From GCA-002790615 sp964438025 (lineage in GTDB: Bacteria; Patescibacteriota; Minisyncoccia; Moranbacterales; UBA2206), in the NCBI GenBank assembly GCA_964438025.1, contig CAYTIK010000005.1:1-39545 (forward strand): DNA of 39,545 bases, read 5' to 3'. Below are positions 29,936 through 36,181 of this stretch, in pieces. The notes below the pieces were generated by a model that was not told the DNA's origin, did no database searches, and worked only from the letters and a program-made list of their open reading frames with translations. Positions within the stretch are counted from its first letter, which is position 1, and each line of letters starts with the position of its first letter. The translations under genes were made by a program, and so were the position numbers.

Positions 29936-31335
29936 AGAGCGAGGATTTAAAAGGGAAAAAAATAACAGTGATGGGCTTGGGTCTTTTGGGCGGTGGCGTG
30001 GGTACAGTTAAATTTTTAAATTCTTTAGGTGCCAAAATTTTAGTCACCGATATCAAATCCAAGGAAGAATTAGCGTCTTCGCTGGCGATTTTAAAAAATT
30101 GCAAAGGAATTGAATATGTTTTGGGCCAGCATCGCACAGAAGATTTTACCAAAGCAGACATGGTAATCAAAAATCCGGGAGCTTCCTGGGAAAATAAATA
30201 TGTGCAGATGGCGCTGGAAAAAAAGATTCCCGTAGAAATGGATTCCAGCCTTTTTTTTAAATTGTGTAAGAATGAAATTATCGGCATAACCGGCAGCAAG
30301 GGCAAAACTACGACCGCAACCTTGATTTTTGAAATTCTTAAAAAAGCCGGCCGGAATCCGGTAGCAGTCGGCATCGGCAAAATTTCGGTTTTAGACAAAC
30401 TCAGAGAATTAGGAGAAGACAGCGTAGTAGTTTTTGAGCTTTCCAGTTGGCGCTTAAGCGCTTTGGGCCGCAATCAGCTTAGTCCGAAAGTCTCCGTGCT
30501 GACTAATATCTATCCGGATCATCTGAATTATTATAAAAATATGGCAGAATATATTAATGATAAAAAAGAAATTTTCCGCCATCAGAAATCCCATGATTGG
30601 TGCATAATAAATTGGGACGATGAAACTTTAAATAAACTGGATCCGGAGATTAAAGCGCAGGTTATAAAATTTTCCGGGCATAAAATCGAGAGAGGTAAGG
30701 CTGTCTGTGTGGAAAACGGGGCTATCTACCTTAACGACGGCATTGATGAAAAAAAAATTCTAGAACTTTCACAGATCAGCCTTAAAGGAAAGCATAATGT
30801 AGCTAATATTTTAGCCGCTATCGGAGCGGCTTATGCGGTAGGCATAAGATTAGAAGAAATCCGCGAAGCAGTTTTGGAATTTAAACAAGCGCCGGCGCAC
30901 CGCTTGGAATTTATCAGAGAATGGAAAGGCATTAAATATTACAATGATACGGCGGCAACTACTCCAGAAAGCGCCATTTCTGGGATTAACTCTTTCGAAG
31001 AGCCATTGATTTTAATTTGTGGCGGCTCGGATAAAAAGTTAGACATGTCGCGGCTGGCCAAAGAAATTTGCCAAAAAGCTAAAGGAGTAATTTTTATCCA
31101 AGGGGCAGCGACGGATAAAATTTTAACGGAAATCAAAAAGATAATCGGTTCGGAGGTAGATGAGAAAAATTTTCCAGTGGTTACTTCTATGGAAAAAGCG
31201 CTTGAATTAGCCAATAATTCAGCTGATCCAGGGGACGTGGTGTTGCTTTCTCCTGGCGCGACCAGTTTCGGGCTTTTCCCTAATGAATTCGACCGGGGGG
31301 AAAAATTCAAAGCCGCAGTAATGAAATTAGAATGA
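29932..31335 (+). CDS. murD: UDP-N-acetylmuramoyl-L-alanine:D-glutamate ligase
   Basis: Adds D-glutamate to the peptidoglycan precursor in the cytoplasm. The protein is 467 aa. The N-terminal Rossmann-like domain has MGLGLLGGGVG, the ATP site is ITGSKGKTTT (119-128), then FELSSWRLSAL, LNYYKNMAEYINDKKEIF, YNDTAATTPESA and CGGSDKKLDMSRL, all in the MurD order. It overlaps the upstream amidohydrolase by four bases (ATGA). Position 6-7 of SSW replaces the common SSFQL; otherwise the motifs are intact. It is followed by the promoter of the tRNA cluster. Confidence 0.95.
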   Translation: MKSEDLKGKKITVMGLGLLGGGVGTVKFLNSLGAKILVTDIKSKEELASSLAILKNCKGIEYVLGQHRTEDFTKADMVIKNPGASWENKYVQMALEKKIPVEMDSSLFFKLCKNEIIGITGSKGKTTTATLIFEILKKAGRNPVAVGIGKISVLDKLRELGEDSVVVFELSSWRLSALGRNQLSPKVSVLTNIYPDHLNYYKNMAEYINDKKEIFRHQKSHDWCIINWDDETLNKLDPEIKAQVIKFSGHKIERGKAVCVENGAIYLNDGIDEKKILELSQISLKGKHNVANILAAIGAAYAVGIRLEEIREAVLEFKQAPAHRLEFIREWKGIKYYNDTAATTPESAISGINSFEEPLILICGGSDKKLDMSRLAKEICQKAKGVIFIQGAATDKILTEIKKIIGSEVDEKNFPVVTSMEKALELANNSADPGDVVLLSPGATSFGLFPNEFDRGEKFKAAVMKLE

Positions 31336-31347
31336 CCAATTGTGTAA

Positions 31348-31376
31348 TGGACAAAAAACATTTGTTCTGTTAAAAT
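31348..31376 (+). promoter_or_regulatory. Promoter of the tRNA cluster
   Basis: TGGACA (31348-31353), 17 bases, TAAAAT (31371-31376), placed 30 bases before tRNA-Ala. Confidence 0.75.
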
Positions 31377-31406
31377 AGTTCATGGTTTATTGATCTTTTT
31401 TATTTT

Positions 31407-31482
31407 GGGCTGATAGCTCAGTTGGTAGAGCATCACATTTGCAATGTGGAGGTCTGGGGTTCGAGTCCCCATCAGTCCACCA
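31407..31482 (+). tRNA. tRNA-Ala (UGC), CCA encoded
   Basis: The acceptor stem GGGCTGA/TCAGTCC, D arm GCTC/GAGC, anticodon stem TCACA/TGTGG with loop TTTGCAA (anticodon TGC) and T arm CTGGG GTTCGAGT CCCC all fold. The gene ends ACCA, so the CCA tail is encoded. Confidence 0.96.
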
Positions 31483-31534
31483 AAAAACTTCTGGACAAGA
31501 CGTTTAGAAAACTGTAGGATAAAAGTTAGTTTTT

Positions 31535-31608
31535 GGGCGACTAGCTCAGATGGTTAGAGCGCGTCACTGATAATGACGAGGTCTCAGGTTCGATTCCTGA
31601 GTCGCCCA
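31535..31608 (+). tRNA. tRNA-Ile (GAU)
   Basis: The acceptor stem GGGCGAC/GTCGCCC, D arm GCTC/GAGC, anticodon stem CGTCA/TGACG with loop CTGATAA (anticodon GAT) and T arm CTCAG GTTCGAT TCCTGAG fold well. Only ACA follows the acceptor, so CCA is not encoded. Confidence 0.96.
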
Positions 31609-31623
31609 CAAAAAAGATTTTTA

Positions 31624-31729
31624 GAATTTGGTGCGGGACAAGCTGATAATGACCCAGCCTCGACTCGCTAGGCACCCGTCGACGCGAGGCTGGGCGAGGT
31701 CTCAAGTTCGACTCTTGATACGCCCACCA
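31624..31729 (+). pseudogene. Chimeric broken tRNA-Ile copy with hairpin insertion
   Basis: CTGATAATGAC (31643-31653) and GAGGTCTCAAGTTCGA... (31696-31729, ending CCA) match the anticodon arm and 3' half of the tRNA-Ile just upstream. They are split by 42 bases (31654-31695), most of a perfect 10-bp hairpin CCCAGCCTCG (31653-31662)/CGAGGCTGGG (31685-31694). The 5' half of the tRNA is missing; in its place is GAATTTGGTGCGGGA (31624-31638), the exact complement of the outer arm of spacer element copy A. TGGGCG (31691-31696) pairs with CGCCCA (31721-31726) to form an acceptor-like minihelix over an intact T arm. Confidence 0.8.
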
Positions 31730-31743
31730 AATACTTTAAAAAC

Positions 31744-31822
31744 GCGTCTGTAGCTCCCCATAAAATTCCGAGGCGGAATTAACGGGGCAAGCAGTGGATG
31801 AGAATATTTAGTTACCTTGCCC
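31744..31822 (+). other. Nested hairpins, possible second tRNA-derived remnant
   Basis: GCGTCTGTAGCTC (31744-31756) looks like the start of a tRNA but no matching body follows. Instead CCCC (31756-31759)/GGGG (31784-31787) encloses AATTCCG/CGGAATT (31764-31770/31774-31780), and an alternative GGGCAAG (31785-31791)/CTTGCCC (31816-31822) stem overlaps it. The tRNA resemblance is weak. Confidence 0.4.
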
Positions 31823-31834
31823 GCCAGTGCCCAT

Positions 31835-31907
31835 GCCTTCATAGTTTAATGGATAAAGCGTCAGCTTCCGGAGCTGAAGATTAGAGGTTCGACTCCTCTT
31901 GAGGGCA
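31835..31907 (+). tRNA. tRNA-Arg (CCG)
   Basis: The acceptor GCCTTCA/TGAGGGC, D arm GTTT/AAGC, anticodon stem TCAGC/GCTGA with loop TTCCGGA (anticodon CCG) and T arm AGAGG TTCGACT CCTCT fold. It is 73 nt long and CCA is not encoded. Confidence 0.93.
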
Positions 31908-31969
31908 CAGGCATCGGCAGGCGGGGATCCACAAGGCACGCGGCTCCGATTTCTGCCAGGCGCAAGGAT

Positions 31970-31998
31970 TTGACAAGCTTCCAAAAAAACGATATTAT
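31970..31998 (+). promoter_or_regulatory. Promoter of secE-nusG-rplK-rplA
   Basis: TTGACA (31970-31975), 17 bases, TATTAT (31993-31998), a perfect match to the other strong promoters here. Confidence 0.9.
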
Positions 31999-32009
31999 TA
32001 AGATATAAA

Positions 32010-32029
32010 AAAAGCCCAAGGGGGCTTTT
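32010..32029 (+). promoter_or_regulatory. Hairpin at the 5' end of the secE transcript
   Basis: AAAAGCCC (32010-32017) pairs with GGGCTTTT (32022-32029) around AAGG. It lies about five bases after the predicted transcription start, so it would be a 5'-end hairpin that may stabilise the RNA. On the minus strand it resembles a terminator, but no minus-strand gene lies before it. Confidence 0.6.
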
Positions 32030-32055
32030 AAAAAAGCTTTAAAAGAAAGACAAAC

Positions 32056-32244
32056 ATGGCAAATAAAACATCTCAATTTTTGCGAGAAGCCAGAGAGGAG
32101 CTTTTTAAGGTCAACTGGCCTTCCAAAAGACAAATTATCGATTATACGCTGATAGTGATCGGTATTAGTATTGCCGTGGCAATTTTTTTGGGAAGCTTGG
32201 ATTATTTATTTGGTTATCTGATTAAGGCATTTATCATCAAGTAA
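32056..32244 (+). CDS. secE: Preprotein translocase subunit SecE
   Basis: SecE clamps SecY in the translocon. The protein is 62 aa, the short single-helix form: an amphipathic SQFLREAREELFKVNWPSKRQIIDYT segment followed by one membrane helix (about residues 30-57). Its place before nusG is the usual one. Confidence 0.95.
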   Translation: MANKTSQFLREAREELFKVNWPSKRQIIDYTLIVIGISIAVAIFLGSLDYLFGYLIKAFIIK

Positions 32245-32251
32245 ATATTTA

Positions 32252-32414
32252 TAAATGGCATCCCAGTGCCAATTCCGAATTAGTTTCTACAAAATAGACA
32301 ACTTACTTCTCGGAATCGCCTGCGGCTTAGCCAGGATGTAACACAAAGAATTAAATATAGAATTGGCACGGGACGCTCATTTTTGTAGCTACTCGCGCCG
32401 AGCAGACAAAAATG
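32252..32414 (+). repeat. TCCCGC-type structured element, copy C, covering the nusG start
   Basis: The outer stem TCCCAGTGCCAATTC (32261-32275) pairs with GAATTGGCACGGGA (32360-32373), with one bulged A. The middle module is shortened to GAATCGCCTGCGGCTTAG (32313-32330). The 3' hairpin pairs CATTTTTGT (32378-32386) with ACAAAAATG (32406-32414), whose last three bases are the nusG start codon. The 5' edge AAATGGC (32254-32260) could pair with GCTCATTT instead, an alternative fold. Confidence 0.88.
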
Positions 32415-32957
32415 GCGAAGCAAACTCAACATCATGGCCGGGCTTGGTATGTGATCCATACTTACAGCGGCTATGAAGACAATGTGGCGAGAAATCTGAA
32501 GCAGCGGATCGAGTCCATGGATATGCAGGATTTAATTTTTGACGTGATGGTGCCGATCGAAAAGAAGATTAAAATCAAGGCCGGCAAAAGAACGGTGGTG
32601 GAGGAAAAAATTTATCCCGGCTATGTTCTGGTGGAAATGATTGTAACGGACGCCTCTTGGTATGTTGTGCGCAATACCCCCAACGTGACAGGATTTATCG
32701 GCTTGGGAACGACACCGACGCCAGTGGATCCGGCCGAAATTGAGGCTCTGAAAAAGCGGATGGGTGTCGCGGAACCGAAATACAAGATAGATGTCAAATC
32801 TGGCGATCCGGTAAAAATTGTGGACGGACCTTTTAAGGATTTTGACGGCAAAGTCAGCGAAGTGGATGAAGGCAAGGGAAAAATCAAAGTTTTTGTTTCT
32901 ATTTTCGGACGCGAAACTCCAGTGGAATTGGACTTTTTGCAGGTAAATAAAATCTAA
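32412..32957 (+). CDS. nusG: Transcription termination/antitermination protein NusG
   Basis: NusG binds RNA polymerase and couples it to Rho or the ribosome. The protein is 181 aa. The NGN domain has AWYVIHTYSGYEDNVARNLKQRI and KIYPGYVLVEM; the KOW domain has GDPVKIVDGPFKDFDGKV. The ATG lies in the 3' arm of a 9-bp hairpin from the upstream element, so translation may be gated by RNA folding. It is second in the secE operon. Confidence 0.98.
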   Translation: MAKQTQHHGRAWYVIHTYSGYEDNVARNLKQRIESMDMQDLIFDVMVPIEKKIKIKAGKRTVVEEKIYPGYVLVEMIVTDASWYVVRNTPNVTGFIGLGTTPTPVDPAEIEALKKRMGVAEPKYKIDVKSGDPVKIVDGPFKDFDGKVSEVDEGKGKIKVFVSIFGRETPVELDFLQVNKI

Positions 32958-32958
32958 T

Positions 32959-33057
32959 CATAAAACATAGAACATAAAACATAAAACAGTAAAAATTGGA
33001 ATGGTAAATGTTTTAAAAAATATTTGTTCCATGTTCCATGTTTCATGTTCCATGATT
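32959..33057 (+). repeat. Inverted pair of CATRRAA heptamer arrays, nusG-rplK spacer
   Basis: The left array is CATAAAA, CATAGAA, CATAAAA, CATAAAA (32959-32986). The right array, read on the minus strand, is CATGGAA, CATGAAA, CATGGAA, CATGGAA (33054-33027). The arms match at 24 of 32 positions from 32956 and 33057, and all eight differences are A/G changes at the same two positions of the unit. Confidence 0.9.
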
Positions 33058-33064
33058 TACAATT

Positions 33065-33490
33065 ATGGCCAAGAAGATTAAAACAATGATCAAACTGCAG
33101 TTGCCGGCCGGCAAGGCCAATCCGGCGCCGCCAGTTGGTCCGGCTTTGGGCCAACATGGATTGAATATTCAGGAATTTTGCACTAAATTTAATGAAGCGA
33201 CTAAGGATAAAATGGGAGATATTATTCCGGCGGAGATAACGGTTTTTGAAGACCGGACTTTTAGTTTTATTTTGAAAACTCCACCGGCTTCTGACCTCCT
33301 GCACAAAGCGGCGGGTATAGAAAAAGGCGCGGCTAACCCCCTGAAAGATAAAGCGGGCAAGATTACCCAGGCGCAACTCAGAGAAATTGCCGAGAAAAAG
33401 ATGCCGGATATTAACGCGAATGATATAGAAGCGGCTATGAAAATTATCGCGGGAACGGCTAGGAGCATGGGAATAAAGATAGAAAACTAG
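33065..33490 (+). CDS. rplK: 50S ribosomal protein L11
   Basis: L11 (uL11) forms the base of the L7/L12 stalk region with 23S rRNA. The protein is 141 aa with KLQLPAGKANPAPPVGPALGQHGLNIQEFC and the C-terminal RNA-binding DINANDIEAAMKIIAGTARSMGI. Normal length. It follows nusG as in most bacteria. Confidence 0.98.
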   Translation: MAKKIKTMIKLQLPAGKANPAPPVGPALGQHGLNIQEFCTKFNEATKDKMGDIIPAEITVFEDRTFSFILKTPPASDLLHKAAGIEKGAANPLKDKAGKITQAQLREIAEKKMPDINANDIEAAMKIIAGTARSMGIKIEN

Positions 33491-33497
33491 AGATTTA

Positions 33498-33548
33498 GTC
33501 ATTAGTCATCAGTCATCAATTGTAATCGTACTCACGATGACTGATGAC
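33498..33548 (+). repeat. Inverted GTCATYA heptamer array, rplK-rplA spacer
   Basis: GTCATTA, GTCATCA, GTCATCA run from 33498 to 33518. GTCATCAGTCATC (33505-33517) pairs perfectly with GATGACTGATGAC (33536-33548). Further on, GGACGCTCGT...CGACAAAAAATT (33611-33634) before rplA resembles the end of the TCCCGC-type elements. Confidence 0.85.
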
Positions 33549-33636
33549 AGATTACCAATGACCTCTGAAATTATTAATTATTTAAAATTTGTGGGAGTTC
33601 TAGATATTTAGGACGCTCGTACCACGACAAAAAATT

Positions 33637-34308
33637 ATGCAACGAGGAAAAAAATATAAAGTTGCCGCAGAGAAGATTGACAGCAATAAAATCTATTCAA
33701 TTGAAGAGGCGGTGAAAATTCTCAAAGAAAACCCGATGGCTAAATTTGATGAAGCGATAGAAATTCATGTCAAAACCAATATCGATCCGAAAAAGGGTGA
33801 GCAACAAGTGCGGGGCACGGTTGTACTTCCACACGGAACCGGAAAAACCAAAAGAATTGCAGTCGTCACATCTACGCAAGCGGAAGCCGCGAAAAAAGCG
33901 GGAGCTGATATTGTGGGTGGAGAAGAAATAATTGAAAAACTGGCGAAAAAAATAAATTTTGATATTTTAGTCGCTACTCCAGAAATGATGCCGAAATTAG
34001 CTAAGGTAGCTAAGATTCTCGGACCTAAGGGATTGATGCCAAATCCTAAGTCAGAAACTGTCACCACTAAAATAGCGGAAACAGTAGCGGCTTTGAAAAA
34101 AGGCAAAGCGGCTTTTAAAAACGACGATACGGGCAATATCCATCAGGTGGTCGGAAAAATTTCGTTTGCAGGAGAGCAATTGCAGGAAAATATCCAAACT
34201 TTTTTGACTACCATGGAAAAATCAAAACCGGCGGAACTCAAGGGAAAATTTATTTCCGGAATCACAATTTGTTCGACTATGGGCAAGGGTATAAAAATAA
34301 ATCGGTAG
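33637..34308 (+). CDS. rplA: 50S ribosomal protein L1
   Basis: L1 (uL1) forms the mobile stalk at the E site. The protein is 223 aa with MAKFDEAIEIHVKTNIDPKKGEQQVRGTVVLPHGTGK, LGPKGLMPNPKSETVT and KKGKAAFKNDDTGNIHQVVGKISF. Several CPR lineages lack L1, so its presence is informative. rplJ and rplL, which usually follow, are absent; a terminator follows instead. Confidence 0.98.
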   Translation: MQRGKKYKVAAEKIDSNKIYSIEEAVKILKENPMAKFDEAIEIHVKTNIDPKKGEQQVRGTVVLPHGTGKTKRIAVVTSTQAEAAKKAGADIVGGEEIIEKLAKKINFDILVATPEMMPKLAKVAKILGPKGLMPNPKSETVTTKIAETVAALKKGKAAFKNDDTGNIHQVVGKISFAGEQLQENIQTFLTTMEKSKPAELKGKFISGITICSTMGKGIKINR

Positions 34309-34316
34309 TTTTTATA

Positions 34317-34341
34317 AAAAGAGGCTTAGTGCTTCTTTTTT
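34317..34341 (+). terminator. Terminator after rplA
   Basis: AAAAGAGGC (34317-34325) pairs with GCTTCTTTT (34331-34339) including one G-T pair, with loop TTAGT and a continuing T-run. It ends the secE-rplA unit. Confidence 0.8.
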
Positions 34342-34375
34342 GTTGGGGGGATAATTTTTAATTGGAAGTAAATAA

Positions 34376-34954
34376 ATGGCGCAAATTAAACAGGGGAGAA
34401 ATGGGAAAGTCATTGTTATCGGGGTTATTGGGAAAGCCGGTTCCGGCAAAGATACGGTGACGGATTATTTAGCCAAGAAATACCATGGCAAAGTGGTTAA
34501 ATTTGCCGATCCTTTAAATGAAATGCTGTGTATTTTTGTAGATCATGTTTCTCGAGAAGATCAGCAGTGGTTATCTTATGCAATGAGAGAAAGATTCGGC
34601 CGGGATATTTTTAATAAAGTTTTACGCAAAAGAATCTTGACCGGCGACTCCCTGATTATTTTGAACGGGATAAGATTTTGGGAAAATGTAGAGTTTTTGA
34701 AAAGCTTTAAAAATAACTATAGTTTATTTATTGATGTCAGTCCCAAAATCCGCTGGAAAAGAATTTTCAGCCGTAAAGAAAAAAAAGATGACAAAGTTTC
34801 TTTTAAAAAATTTCAAGAATTAGATAATGCCGAAACCGAAGCGGCTATTGAAGCCATCGGTCAAAAAGCGGATTTTATTATCAATAACGAATCCAACCAG
34901 GCTACGCTTTTACGGTCAATTGACGCCATAATACGGAAAATTTTGCAAAGGTAG
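34376..34954 (+). CDS. P-loop nucleotide kinase, dephospho-CoA kinase/dNMP kinase-like
   Basis: A small kinase-fold NTPase of 192 aa. The P-loop is GVIGKAGSGKDTV (residues about 17-29). VKFADPLNEML and the central LIILNGIRFWENVEFLK resemble the nucleotide- and acceptor-binding parts of dephospho-CoA kinases and phage-type deoxynucleoside monophosphate kinases; RWKRIFSRKEKKDD looks like the LID. It is a distant relative of the kinase at 35627-36181. The neighbouring thymidylate genes favour a deoxynucleotide substrate, but this is inference. A terminator follows. Confidence 0.75.
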   Translation: MAQIKQGRNGKVIVIGVIGKAGSGKDTVTDYLAKKYHGKVVKFADPLNEMLCIFVDHVSREDQQWLSYAMRERFGRDIFNKVLRKRILTGDSLIILNGIRFWENVEFLKSFKNNYSLFIDVSPKIRWKRIFSRKEKKDDKVSFKKFQELDNAETEAAIEAIGQKADFIINNESNQATLLRSIDAIIRKILQR

Positions 34955-34982
34955 TATTCGCTATAAGAACATAAATTACACA

Positions 34983-35007
34983 GCCTCGCCAGTGCGGGGC
35001 TTTTTTT
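34983..35007 (+). terminator. Terminator between the first kinase and the dCMP deaminase unit
   Basis: GCCTCGC (34983-34989) pairs with GCGGGGC (34994-35000), one G-T pair, loop CAGT, then seven T residues. The T-run overlaps the -35 box of the next promoter. Confidence 0.88.
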
Positions 35008-35034
35008 GACCAAGCGGGGTAAAAAGAGTAAAAT
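35006..35034 (+). promoter_or_regulatory. Promoter of the thymidylate cluster
   Basis: TTGACC (35006-35011), 17 bases, TAAAAT (35029-35034). It would serve the dCMP deaminase, second kinase, thyX, tmk and dut genes. Confidence 0.78.
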
Positions 35035-35115
35035 AGAAAAGCAATTAAAAGATAAAATAACACAAAAAGCCTTCTCATTTTTATAGGATAATCAGCCGCA
35101 ATTTTAAAAAAAATT

Positions 35116-35622
35116 ATGAAAAAAAATAAAAAAAGAACTGTTAAATATGTCCGGCCTTCTTGGGATGAATATTTCTTAAAGATAGTGGAATTAATCGGAG
35201 CCAGAGGAACTTGTGACAGAGGTAGGGCAGGTTGTGTCATTGCCAAGGAAAAAAGAATTCTTTCTACTGGTTATGTTGGATCGCCAGTTGGAACAAAACA
35301 TTGCGATGAACTTGGACACGAAATGCATACGGTTAAACATGCGGATAATCGTGAAACGCGTCATTGCATCAGAACGAGCCATGCCGAATTGAATGCGATT
35401 GCTAATGCCGCCAGGTTCGGAATTCCGCTGGAAGGAGCGACTTTATATTGCCACATGACCCCTTGTTATACTTGCGCTAAATTAATTATCAACGCGGGCA
35501 TTAAGAGAGTGATTTGTAATTTAGATTATCATGATGGAAAAAGAAGCAAAAAAATATTTAAAGAAGCTAAAATCAAGTATGAATTAGTCAATAATAAAAT
35601 GCAAACATATAAAGACATGTAA
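35116..35622 (+). CDS. Deoxycytidylate deaminase
   Basis: Converts dCMP to dUMP, the substrate of thymidylate synthase. The protein is 168 aa. The zinc and catalytic motif is HAE (89-91) with PCYTC (116-120); the region RGRAGCVIAKEKRILSTGYVGSPVGTKHCDE is typical of the dCMP deaminase branch. Context with thyX, tmk and dut supports the assignment over riboflavin or tRNA deaminases. Confidence 0.92.
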   Translation: MKKNKKRTVKYVRPSWDEYFLKIVELIGARGTCDRGRAGCVIAKEKRILSTGYVGSPVGTKHCDELGHEMHTVKHADNRETRHCIRTSHAELNAIANAARFGIPLEGATLYCHMTPCYTCAKLIINAGIKRVICNLDYHDGKRSKKIFKEAKIKYELVNNKMQTYKDM

Positions 35623-35626
35623 TTCT

Positions 35627-36181
35627 ATGCAAAAGATAATTTTAGGTTTGGTGGGCGAAATGGCCGGTGGCAAAGGGACAGTAGCGAAATATTTAGTTAA
35701 AAAATATAAAGGCAATTCGCATCGTTTTTCTACGATGCTCCGGGATTTGGCCAAGAGAATGTATCTGGAAGAAAGCCGCAATAATTTGCAAAAAATATCG
35801 GAAATTTTCCGGCATAATTTTAGTGAAGATATCCTGTCAAAAGTCATCTATCAAGATGTAAAAAATGACCAGCATAAAATTATAGCCGTGGATGGAGTTA
35901 GGCGCGCTTCCGATATAAAATATTTGCAGACTTTTTCCAATTTTAAGCTGATTTATATTGAAGCTTGTCTAGAAAAACGTTTTGCCCGCACCAAGGCACG
36001 CTATGAAAATTCAGACGATGAAACTAAAACTTTCGCGGAATTTAAAAAAGATCAAAAAAAGGAGGCCGAATTGCAAATTAGAGGACTCAAGGCCAAAGCT
36101 GATTTTGTGATTGACAATAACGGAAATTTTAAAGAATTATACGCGCAGATTGATAGAATTATCGTAAAAATCAAAAAATGA
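35627..36181 (+). CDS. P-loop nucleotide kinase, second copy
   Basis: A 184-aa kinase-fold protein with P-loop LGLVGEMAGGKGTV (residues 6-19), FSTMLRDLAKRMYLEES, IIAVDGVRRASDIKYLQ and a LID-like RFARTKARYENSDDETKTF. The order of motifs follows the protein at 34376-34954, with weak sequence similarity. It starts four bases after the deaminase and its TGA overlaps the thyX ATG, so it is part of the dTTP unit. A deoxynucleoside monophosphate kinase role is plausible; dephospho-CoA kinase is an alternative. Confidence 0.75.
   Translation: MQKIILGLVGEMAGGKGTVAKYLVKKYKGNSHRFSTMLRDLAKRMYLEESRNNLQKISEIFRHNFSEDILSKVIYQDVKNDQHKIIAVDGVRRASDIKYLQTFSNFKLIYIEACLEKRFARTKARYENSDDETKTFAEFKKDQKKEAELQIRGLKAKADFVIDNNGNFKELYAQIDRIIVKIKK

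Noticed and set aside
31639..31729. tRNA-Ile with a true intron
   Set aside because: The 5' acceptor and D arm are missing, so no complete tRNA results from removing the 42-base insert.
23121..33548. Spacer repeats read as CRISPR arrays
   Set aside because: Units are 7-9 bases with no unique spacers and no cas genes nearby.
11841..36181. Alternative genetic code with UGA as glycine
   Set aside because: TGA ends several complete genes (rpsQ, rplD, the 94-aa gene, the second kinase), and conserved glycines are encoded by GGN codons.
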